NCBI RefSeq assembly: GCF_019599405.1
Contig: NZ_RKLQ01000001.1
Location: 1,612,001-1,676,000, forward strand
Reading direction: 5' to 3'
Source: Haloarcula salinisoli
GTDB lineage: Archaea; Halobacteriota; Halobacteria; Halobacteriales; Haloarculaceae
DNA length: 64,000 bases
The notes below the pieces were generated by a model. The model was not told where the DNA came from. It did no database searches and saw only the letters and a list, made by a program, of their open reading frames with translations. Position numbers and translations under genes: made by a program. Position 1 is the stretch's first letter, and each line of letters starts with the position of its first letter. Below, one piece after another: positions 25,835 through 32,393 of this stretch.

Positions 25835-26764
25835 ATGACTGACCAACAAGATATTCTGGTAATGGGCGATAATCATGGTGATGTAGACTCATTGGACCAG
25901 GTTATAGCAGACACCCAAGGTGAGCAGTTTGATTTTATCATCCACGTAGGAGATCTCACGAACACTTGGTTTGACGGAATAGAGACAGGAGTCGAACAAT
26001 TACAATCCGTGGAGTCACGCTTGGTGGATTTAGCTGAACGGGCCAATGAAGATCTCCTCTACATCTATGGGAATCGAGACCACACGAGGGGGCCTGAATC
26101 AGAATATGTTTACGAGCGGTATGAACTAGATGTTGGAACCCATATACCAATAGACGGAGGCATAACTATCTCAGGGCAGAGATTCACCCAAGACCCGGAA
26201 CTCGTGAGCGAGGACGATATTCTTGTGACTCACGGCGAGTGCGTGCCGATGCTGGATCACTTCGACGGACGAGCATACTTCTCGGGTCATGAACACACTG
26301 GTCGATACAAGGGCCCATGTCTCAATTCGGCCTTCCTCTATCGAACGGACGACCATGGGGGCGAACCGTTGATAGGAGGCTACTTTGTCGTGACTGTCGA
26401 CGATGAACCACCCTTTGAGGTTGATTTTCGCAATCTCGCCCGGCTACAAAAGATAATGTGCCCCAAGCATTACGGGAGAGGGGTTCTATTTGCGCCAGAT
26501 TTCCATGACTGTCAATTCTGCTATGACGGTGAACTACAACTTATGAAAGAGATGGCACAGTCTGCTTTCTACGGCATTACTCATCAAAACGAGCAAGATG
26601 CTGTCTCGGAAGACACATTAATAGAATATGCTGTTGGTCTGTATGAAAATTCACCTAGTGGTTTTGAAGACAAATTCACCCAATACGTGAATGAGCTGGG
26701 TCAGCATCCACTGGACCCTCTCCGTCGAGATGATGAGGACCGATTAGTCCGACCTACGGACTAA
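25835..26764 (+). CDS. Calcineurin-like metallophosphoesterase
   Basis: A 309-residue protein with the full metal-binding set: GDNHGD at 11-16, GDL at 39-41, GNRDH at 79-83 (the GNH position), His133 in THGE, and GHEH at 151-154. This matches Mre11/SbcD- and YfcE-type nucleases and phosphodiesterases. The C-terminal third (about 205-309) is separate, with Cys209, Cys226 and Cys229 as a possible metal site. It is the partner of the exonuclease gene 26 bases upstream. Whether it acts on DNA or a nucleotide is not decidable here. Confidence 0.82.
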   Translation: MTDQQDILVMGDNHGDVDSLDQVIADTQGEQFDFIIHVGDLTNTWFDGIETGVEQLQSVESRLVDLAERANEDLLYIYGNRDHTRGPESEYVYERYELDVGTHIPIDGGITISGQRFTQDPELVSEDDILVTHGECVPMLDHFDGRAYFSGHEHTGRYKGPCLNSAFLYRTDDHGGEPLIGGYFVVTVDDEPPFEVDFRNLARLQKIMCPKHYGRGVLFAPDFHDCQFCYDGELQLMKEMAQSAFYGITHQNEQDAVSEDTLIEYAVGLYENSPSGFEDKFTQYVNELGQHPLDPLRRDDEDRLVRPTD

Positions 26765-26846
26765 CTTCTTCTAACAGATATGATGGGGGTAAAGACTCAC
26801 ATAAACAGCTGACACTATTTTGTTGGCATTTCTATTGCCAACCCCG

Positions 26847-27629
26847 TCACGTGTTCTCCGTTACCTCACGGAACCGGTCAGAGTATTCGCCGCGTCGTGT
26901 CGCATTGTCCGTTTTGAATCCCCTGAACCGTACCGTCGGAGGGTCCCTGTACTCCTCTCGAAGCTCGTACCAGTAACGGTTGTCCCCTTGATACAGGCAG
27001 AGAACCCAGTCTTCCTGCTTGGCGGGCTTCGTTGGAAGCTTCGCCGCACGAAAAGGACGCCTCTGGAATTGTTCTACCACAATGTTTTCCAGCCTTCGCG
27101 CGTCCTCAGGCGCGAAGAAAAGATATTTGCCGTGGTCGGATTCATCTGCCTCGCTTTCTGGCACATCGTGGTCTACGTCCTGATTGCCATTCCGATAGTA
27201 TACCCATCCGCCATTTGTTATCCTCTGAATTTGATCTGGCAGACTCTCCAACGAACGTAACGAGTCGGGTCGAATCGCCTTGCGATGCTCGATGCAGTCT
27301 GAGACGTACGCGAGTGCTCTTTCACGGTACTCATCGCTCGGCTCTTTAGGTGGGTTGTCGACAAATTTTGTCAGCCGGTCGAACACATCTTCTGAGAGCG
27401 AGTCCTCTAATGTGGTCTTGAGTGCTTGCAGTCCTTGGTCGCTCGCCACCTTGGGCTGAGCGTGCAGATCGTCCACACCGGTAGGGGGCTCGGGTACTTT
27501 AACCATATATACAAAATACTCCGAGCTATCATTATTCTTGATACTTAAGCGTTTCAGATAGTAGACGTCCGATTCACCAGAACCGAAAAATAACCGCGTG
27601 CGTTTATTGACCCAACTAAGAGAAATCAT
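26847..27629 (-). CDS. DUF1917-like (Bles03 fold) protein
   Basis: A 260-residue protein. The C-terminal half carries the pattern of the DUF1917/Bles03 family: GKYLFFAPEDARRLENIV, then AAKLPTKPAKQEDWVLCLYQ, then FRGFKTDNATRRGEY. That family is annotated as a putative phosphothreonine lyase, but no activity is known. The N-terminal half is unassigned. The start at 27629 is probable; a later Met is possible. It is divergent from the HEPN gene, sharing a 92-base AT-rich promoter region. Confidence 0.6.
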   Translation of the reverse strand: MISLSWVNKRTRLFFGSGESDVYYLKRLSIKNNDSSEYFVYMVKVPEPPTGVDDLHAQPKVASDQGLQALKTTLEDSLSEDVFDRLTKFVDNPPKEPSDEYRERALAYVSDCIEHRKAIRPDSLRSLESLPDQIQRITNGGWVYYRNGNQDVDHDVPESEADESDHGKYLFFAPEDARRLENIVVEQFQRRPFRAAKLPTKPAKQEDWVLCLYQGDNRYWYELREEYRDPPTVRFRGFKTDNATRRGEYSDRFREVTENT

Positions 27630-27721
27630 TCGGACTCATAGCCAATTGACTTTATTTAATCCCCGTTCCTTTACAAATCCGAAAGATAGTTTTTATCGGC
27701 TACCTGTTGAAATGCTCCATA

Positions 27722-28537
27722 ATGAATGACAGTAGTAAGACATCAGAAGCCGACAGGACTAGCCAAAGAAAAATCACATTGACAGATGCATACTTATTGG
27801 GGAGTAATCTCGATTACCTGAGGCTCGCTGGTGCCAATCAATGGGATATCGGTGGCCTGGAGCCAGAACTAGGTGGAGGATATATATTGAACGCTTTGCG
27901 GGAGTGTATTGATGTTCTTTCCGAGACAGACATTGATGCTCCTGTTGTCGATGAGATGGCAGAGTTTGGGGAGAAACTTTCAGAGGAATACAAGGCCAAT
28001 TCGAATATCAATTCAGAGGATGGAAGGTTATTAGAGCAAAAAGCGAATACTTGGTTTGACAGTCTAATATCAGAACTTCGAAAAGAAAAAAGAATTGCTG
28101 TTAGAGAGCATGGGCTATTTGACGTCGAACGTGTACTGCGCCACCCCGAAGATTTATTTCGTGAAGAAACTTGGAATTGGCTTTCAGAGAGATGTCAGGA
28201 TGATATTAGCCAAGCGTGTCGGTGCTTGGCTGTAGAATGCACGACTGCATCAGTTATGATTGCTTTGCGAGCAGTGGAGGACCGTCTAAGGATATGGTAT
28301 GAAGCCAAATCCGAAAAAGAGCTTAATCGGGGTCCGTGGGGAACGGTCTTGGGCAATCTCTCAGAGGAATATAAACACGACAGTGACCGCCCTGCCGTGC
28401 TTACCGACTTATCTTATTTAAAGGATAGACGGAACGAAGTGTCACACCCGCAAGAATCACCTAATTGGTCAGAGGCTGAAGAAACAATATATAGGGTGAG
28501 AGGGACTATTGAACGTATTTATCAAGAACAGGAATAA
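27722..28537 (+). CDS. HEPN-domain protein (probable RNase)
   Basis: The start at 27722 (MNDSSK) gives 271 residues, all helical. The C-terminus carries the HEPN signature R-x4-H in KDRRNEVSHPQE (Arg237 to His242), the catalytic pair of metal-independent HEPN ribonucleases. The N-terminal two-thirds is unassigned helical sequence. HEPN proteins commonly act in abortive infection and toxin systems, and no adjacent nucleotidyltransferase antitoxin is visible. Flanking genes are not tightly coupled. Confidence 0.7.
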   Translation: MNDSSKTSEADRTSQRKITLTDAYLLGSNLDYLRLAGANQWDIGGLEPELGGGYILNALRECIDVLSETDIDAPVVDEMAEFGEKLSEEYKANSNINSEDGRLLEQKANTWFDSLISELRKEKRIAVREHGLFDVERVLRHPEDLFREETWNWLSERCQDDISQACRCLAVECTTASVMIALRAVEDRLRIWYEAKSEKELNRGPWGTVLGNLSEEYKHDSDRPAVLTDLSYLKDRRNEVSHPQESPNWSEAEETIYRVRGTIERIYQEQE

Positions 28538-28682
28538 TCATAATTCTATTACACTTCTTCACCCGGGCTCGTGTGCATTGAGAGTATACTTACTGTATTT
28601 TGGAGGTGAGCAAGGGCTCCTACTAAGCACATGAGATCAGACTAAGCAGAAGTCATAAGCGTTGGCGCACATAAAATCTGTT

Positions 28683-29066
28683 ATGAAAGTAGTTAATGAC
28701 TTTAAATTAGCAATACGGCGACCTAATGGTGATATCCAGGAGATTGAAGTAGGTCAGGCAGTTCATCCCGACTCTGTCGAGAGTGTTATCATACCATTTA
28801 GCGCTCCGTGGAGCAGTAGTGGTCCCGAAGTCAGAGAGGTTCCACTCCAAGAGGTTGCCGGACAAGAAAGGCCCATGGGACAAGAGACCATTTATAATGG
28901 AATTGTTGAAGAAGATGTACCAAATGCCAGACAAACTTTTAAAATCATAGCAGAACTCTCGGAATACCCTTCAGGAAGTATGACATTGTATCAGCTTCGG
29001 CACACAGAGCAAGTCAGCTATGCGGATATCAGTGACCTGGTTGGATATAGCCAAATCAATTTATAA
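28683..29066 (+). CDS. Small uncharacterised protein of the element
   Basis: The ATG at 28683 gives 127 residues starting MKVVNDFKL. An upstream TTG in the same frame is possible but less likely. The first part looks like beta strands (KLAIRRPNGDIQEIEVG); the centre is Glu- and Pro-rich; the end is helical. No similarity to a named family is recognised. AT-rich codons and isolation suggest an accessory gene. A possible promoter region of 145 AT-rich bases precedes it. Confidence 0.5.
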   Translation: MKVVNDFKLAIRRPNGDIQEIEVGQAVHPDSVESVIIPFSAPWSSSGPEVREVPLQEVAGQERPMGQETIYNGIVEEDVPNARQTFKIIAELSEYPSGSMTLYQLRHTEQVSYADISDLVGYSQINL

Positions 29067-29204
29067 TATCCTAAATACTTATAGACTGAAACTGTGAAAA
29101 CAATGCGTTGTATTGATGAGTCGGTCAGTCACTCGACCTTCTCCACTGTTTGTATGAGTTAGAGGTCCAGCGCATACCCGAGTCACAGCAAGTGTCGATG
29201 GTTT

Positions 29205-29906
29205 TCAGGGTGGCGATGTTTGCTCTATCTGTTCTTGGAGGACACTGAGAAATTCCGGGTTGTAACCCTCATCGACGTGGTTCACATTCCATAATCCTGA
29301 ATCGCGAATTTTCTCGCTTCGGCTGTATTGCCCTAACCATTGTTCTCGTTCATCAATCGGCGTACACTGGTGATTGCTCAGGAGGGCAATCACATTCTGT
29401 TCCAAGTAGGCGCGGTCGCTATCCGGTCCAGGTTCATCATCTACTTTGACCCAAAGGAAAGGCAGATCTCGAATGTAGTCGCTCACTCTCCGCTCCAACT
29501 CTAATTCTGTAAGGCGTTGATCCCGCCCTGCGCTTGACCCTACTCCCCAATCTGAATGCTCACCGTGGAGACCATCGCGCTCAATAATTGCTTCACCAAT
29601 CCGCTTTCTAAAGACTGACCCGCGGTGATTTCCTCCACCTTCGTAGGTACCACGCTGGGCTCCTCGATGGGTCCGAAGTCTGTCCCAAAGAGCTGTCTGT
29701 GACCCTTGCGAAACCGCGTGGGTCCCTACCCGTGTTAACCGTAGTTGCTGACCTCGATATTCGTCTGGTGCGAAAAAGAAATAGATTCCCCGATTGGGCC
29801 AGTCCATATAGCCAGTACACTCTCCAAGTCGTTGCTTGCCACCGACCTGCTCTTCGAGTTCTGAGAGGAGAGCATAGAATCGGTCGATATCATCTGCTCT
29901 TATCAT
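29205..29906 (-). CDS. GIY-YIG-like nuclease, third gene of operon
   Basis: The ATG at 29906 overlaps the stop of the upstream gene (ATGA), fixing the start and giving 233 residues. An N-terminal GIY-YIG fold is visible: GIYFFF at 40-45, RVGTH near 59 (the YIG position) and the catalytic-type Arg in LWDRLRTHRG (near 73-82). The C-terminal part is unassigned. GIY-YIG enzymes cut DNA as single-strand-type nucleases. It is the last of three overlapping genes and may be a nuclease effector. Confidence 0.75.
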   Translation of the reverse strand: MIRADDIDRFYALLSELEEQVGGKQRLGECTGYMDWPNRGIYFFFAPDEYRGQQLRLTRVGTHAVSQGSQTALWDRLRTHRGAQRGTYEGGGNHRGSVFRKRIGEAIIERDGLHGEHSDWGVGSSAGRDQRLTELELERRVSDYIRDLPFLWVKVDDEPGPDSDRAYLEQNVIALLSNHQCTPIDEREQWLGQYSRSEKIRDSGLWNVNHVDEGYNPEFLSVLQEQIEQTSPP

Positions 29907-30331
29907 AGTCGCTCCTTGTACCATGCCTGCTTCTCTCCAATAGCTAAACCTTCGGTAGGTATCTCTATGGTGACTCCTGCGGATTCGATTAGCGGGAGAA
30001 GTTCATCGTAGTAGTCCTTGCCCGCGTGGAGGACCAGCGTAACATCCTCAAAGAGCAATCCCTGCCCATCTAGTTGCTTGGCCACCCTCTCAGCCCACTC
30101 ACGCTTCTTCGCCACTCTTGCACCACTGAGTGTCTCGTCGTAAGGTTCGATAGGGTCTGCGTCAGGATTGATGAGGCCGTGTTTGGCTGAAAGAACCCAC
30201 CACTCGTCGTGGTTTTGCTCTGCGTAGTCTCGCATCTTCTCGAAATAAGGAGACGTGTAGAGATTTCGCGGAGCGTCGGGTTCGTCCCGCTTGGTCTTGA
30301 CACAACTAACGAGGCCAATTTCTTGACTCAT
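29903..30331 (-). CDS. DUF6884 protein (YaaA-like), second gene of operon
   Basis: The ATG at 30331 overlaps the stop of the gene before it (ATGA). 142 residues. The signature VSCVKTKRDEPDAPRNLYTS then WWVLSAKHGLINPD then IEPYDETL is that of DUF6884, related to the YaaA-like DNA-binding proteins. It has no clear catalytic residues of its own. Its own stop overlaps the following GIY-YIG start by four bases. It is probably a DNA-binding or sensor partner in the three-gene unit. Confidence 0.75.
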   Translation of the reverse strand: MSQEIGLVSCVKTKRDEPDAPRNLYTSPYFEKMRDYAEQNHDEWWVLSAKHGLINPDADPIEPYDETLSGARVAKKREWAERVAKQLDGQGLLFEDVTLVLHAGKDYYDELLPLIESAGVTIEIPTEGLAIGEKQAWYKERL

Positions 30332-30930
30332 TCTATAATCTCCCACGTGATGACAGCCCCCTGTTGATGTACTGGATGCCGTAATCCGTCGAAGTGAGCC
30401 ACATTTCTGGTTTCTACCTCGAAATCATACCAGTATTCCACATCAAGGCAGAATTTCTCCCCAATACTTTTCGCACTCATTCGTTCGTATGGCTCATCGG
30501 TCGGTTCGTAGTATAGCCCAAGTAACCCTCCATACTCCTCAAAGTCTGCATCGCGAACCTTTTGAGCGTCGGTCAGCAGTGTCGAAGTCGTTTGCTCGGG
30601 AAAGGGGCTAAATGCTTTGGCAAAGCTGTTCGGGTCGATATTTCCGTTGTCATATCGGAAGCGAAGGAGCTTCGCTTCGACCGGGATTTCTGTCACCCCG
30701 CTCTTGATGAAGAGGTCTACTCGCTGGTCGCCGTTAGGATATGTTCGCTCAGTCTCGATGGAGTAGTTAGTATTATTTTCTACAGCATTTCGGAGCATCT
30801 CGACTTGTCTCTCTTCTTCGAATGGGCCAAGCCCTGGTTGCCAGCGACTATGTTCTGCCTCTGAATCGATTTCAGGTATGGCTTCAGCCAAATCATCTGC
30901 GAGTGATTTTAGTAGTATGCTCGTTTTCAT
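30328..30930 (-). CDS. PD-(D/E)XK nuclease-like, first gene of operon
   Basis: A 200-residue protein. Asp72 in RVDLFIKSG and Glu85-Ala-Lys87 in PVEAKLL form the D-(x)n-E-x-K core of PD-(D/E)XK nucleases. The N-terminal helix region includes FEEERQVEML. The rest is acidic and unassigned. It precedes the DUF6884 gene with a four-base overlap. It is a predicted DNA-cutting enzyme, possibly Mrr- or RecB-like. Confidence 0.75.
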   Translation of the reverse strand: MKTSILLKSLADDLAEAIPEIDSEAEHSRWQPGLGPFEEERQVEMLRNAVENNTNYSIETERTYPNGDQRVDLFIKSGVTEIPVEAKLLRFRYDNGNIDPNSFAKAFSPFPEQTTSTLLTDAQKVRDADFEEYGGLLGLYYEPTDEPYERMSAKSIGEKFCLDVEYWYDFEVETRNVAHFDGLRHPVHQQGAVITWEIIE

Positions 30931-31018
30931 TCTTATAGGTCCAACTGATCCTCTAATTTAATTAGCAGATTTCTGGTTTGGTCCACTCTCATAAGAATTT
31001 GGTTAGCGCGTTATAGGA

Positions 31019-31162
31019 TTATGTGCTTCCGGTACGTGCAGAAGTAGTGGCACTGCTGTGTTTACTGCTCTTGAAAATGGGCTGATACTCGGACTTCTCT
31101 TCATTGAACGCTATCCGAATCGCTTGGCTAATCGCGTCGGATTTACCGCCATCGGCTCTCAA
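31019..31162 (-). pseudogene. Possible remnant of a small RHH protein
   Basis: A TTG at 31162 would open a 47-codon frame with GGKSDAISQAIRIAFNEE, the kind of sequence seen in ribbon-helix-helix proteins. There is no ATG start, and it overlaps the end of the preceding gene. I list it because the pattern is too good to be chance, but it may be a broken gene. Confidence 0.3.
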
Positions 31163-31406
31163 CCGAGGTCCGGTATCGCAATCCGACCACAGTGGTGTTG
31201 AAGAGCTTGATCGTGGTCGGGTCCAATTCTTCCCTGGCGTCGTCGAGGTTCTCCCGGGACTCGATTAGGTGAGTCAGAGCGGCATCGATAACATCGGAAT
31301 TCGGGGGATCGTCAGTCGGACCAGCAGCAACAATCGCCGACGCCTGTTCGAGTAATCGTTGCCGTTCGTCGGTCAGCCGGATCGTCGTTCGCTTTGTCGA
31401 ACCCAT
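31143..31406 (-). CDS. Ribbon-helix-helix regulator, DUF7386-like
   Basis: An 87-residue protein. The start KRTTIRLTDERQRLLEQASA (about residues 5-24) is a typical RHH strand-helix, followed by a helix with VIDAALTHLIESRENLDDA. RHH proteins bind DNA as dimers and often regulate nearby operons or act as antitoxins. No toxin partner is adjacent. It lies upstream of the nuclease operon on the same strand, so it could regulate that operon, though this is inference. Confidence 0.75.
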   Translation of the reverse strand: MGSTKRTTIRLTDERQRLLEQASAIVAAGPTDDPPNSDVIDAALTHLIESRENLDDAREELDPTTIKLFNTTVVGLRYRTSVESRWR

Positions 31407-31599
31407 CGTACTCTCTTCTTCGTATCGGAGATCCTAGAGTGTTATCCCAAGAACGGCACATAATTGGTCGGGGTCCGAGGAGAAATCGCCTCCAGACATT
31501 CTTGCTTGGTAGCCATCCGGATCTTATTGCTCGCGGCCTACAAGGGGGAGTCGACCAATGTAACCGTCCAACATGGTACAATGGGGTTCGCGGCGACCC

Positions 31600-31860
31600 G
31601 GATGGTCGGATCGTTCCCCTTCGGCCGGGGCGTAGTAGTCCGGCTGCCTGCCGATAGTTCTCGAAACCGGGAAGCATTAGCCGGGTTACACGGCCCCGGC
31701 TAATTGCTTCCGGAGACCGGGAAGTACTATTCAGGTTACTCGGTCATTCGGTCTTGGAGACCGGCCATAGCGCTTCAACTGCCCCGCCAATTGTTCCCGG
31801 GGATTGGGACGCAGTAGTCCGGCTGCCCTGCCAATCGTTCCGGGGCGCCGGGAGTGGTGA
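31600..31860. repeat. Imperfect tandem and inverted repeats, non-coding
   Basis: The stretch 31407-32139 carries no convincing gene. Motifs like gtagtccggctgcc, gccaattgttccc and accgggaagca recur four or five times with a spacing of about 50 bases, diverging between copies. A near-perfect palindrome (ccgggaagcattagccggg at 31667-31685 and its complement at about 31694-31713) lies in the array. Direct plus inverted repeats near element regulators suggest a replication origin or partition site, but this is unproved. Confidence 0.55.
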
Positions 31861-32006
31861 GCTCTGGTTCTTAGTTCTGGTTTAAATACTAATGTATGCG
31901 ACTACTTCCAAGACCGTTCGTCTCGGGTAACTCAAGGTAGAATTGGTGATAAATAGCCGATTCGCTCGACCGACCCGGCTTGTCTCACCCGACCATCGAC
32001 GATAGA

Positions 32007-32053
32007 ATGTATGCATATACCCGGGTCTTTGCTTCCCCGGAACGTGCATACAT
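32007..32053. repeat. Palindrome with 9-base arms
   Basis: The arms atgtatgca (32007-32015) and tgcatacat (32045-32053) are perfect complements, with inner cccggg/ccccgg boxes also pairing. The loop is AT-rich. It sits in the same gene-free region as the repeat array and could be a regulator-binding or origin site. Confidence 0.5.
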
Positions 32054-32139
32054 CGAGGATTGTGAATACATCTATGTCTGACCCCGGGCAGTCGTAGCTT
32101 GATCACCGTTATAGAGGAGTTGGTCCAACCTCAACTCCA

Positions 32140-32328
32140 GCGGGGAGGAAGGCGGGCGTCTAGAAGCCTACCACGCCAACCAATTTCCGCAAGTCGAACA
32201 CAACCTATTTTGCCAAGAAAGGGAAGAGCGAATCGTTCATCAACGACCGACAGGACCGGGCGCGAGGAAGTAAGGTGGCCCCTCACTACGTGGCGAGGTT
32301 CGGCGGTCATACTCGACGAGATACCTAA
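32140..32328 (+). pseudogene. Decayed second integrase, C-terminal fragment
   Basis: From 32173 the frame reads TPTNFRKSN, then AKKGKSESFINDRQDRARGS, then HYVARFGG, ending at a TAA (32326-32328). This aligns without gaps to residues 259-303 of the intact integrase (TPTNFRKSN, DRQ and HYVARFGG are identical). A TAG stands where the intact gene has a Thr codon just upstream (about 32161). The catalytic Arg and Tyr motifs remain, but the N-terminal two-thirds is missing. Confidence 0.8.
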
Positions 32329-32393
32329 CTATGCGTCTGCCTTTCCCGATTGAAAGGTTGGGATTGAATCTGAGGAGAGTAACAATTATTGGT

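Noticed and set aside
27722-28537. HEPN-MNT toxin-antitoxin pair
   Set aside because: No nucleotidyltransferase (MNT) gene is adjacent.
31600-31860. CRISPR array
   Set aside because: The repeats are degenerate, the spacing is irregular and no cas gene is in the window.
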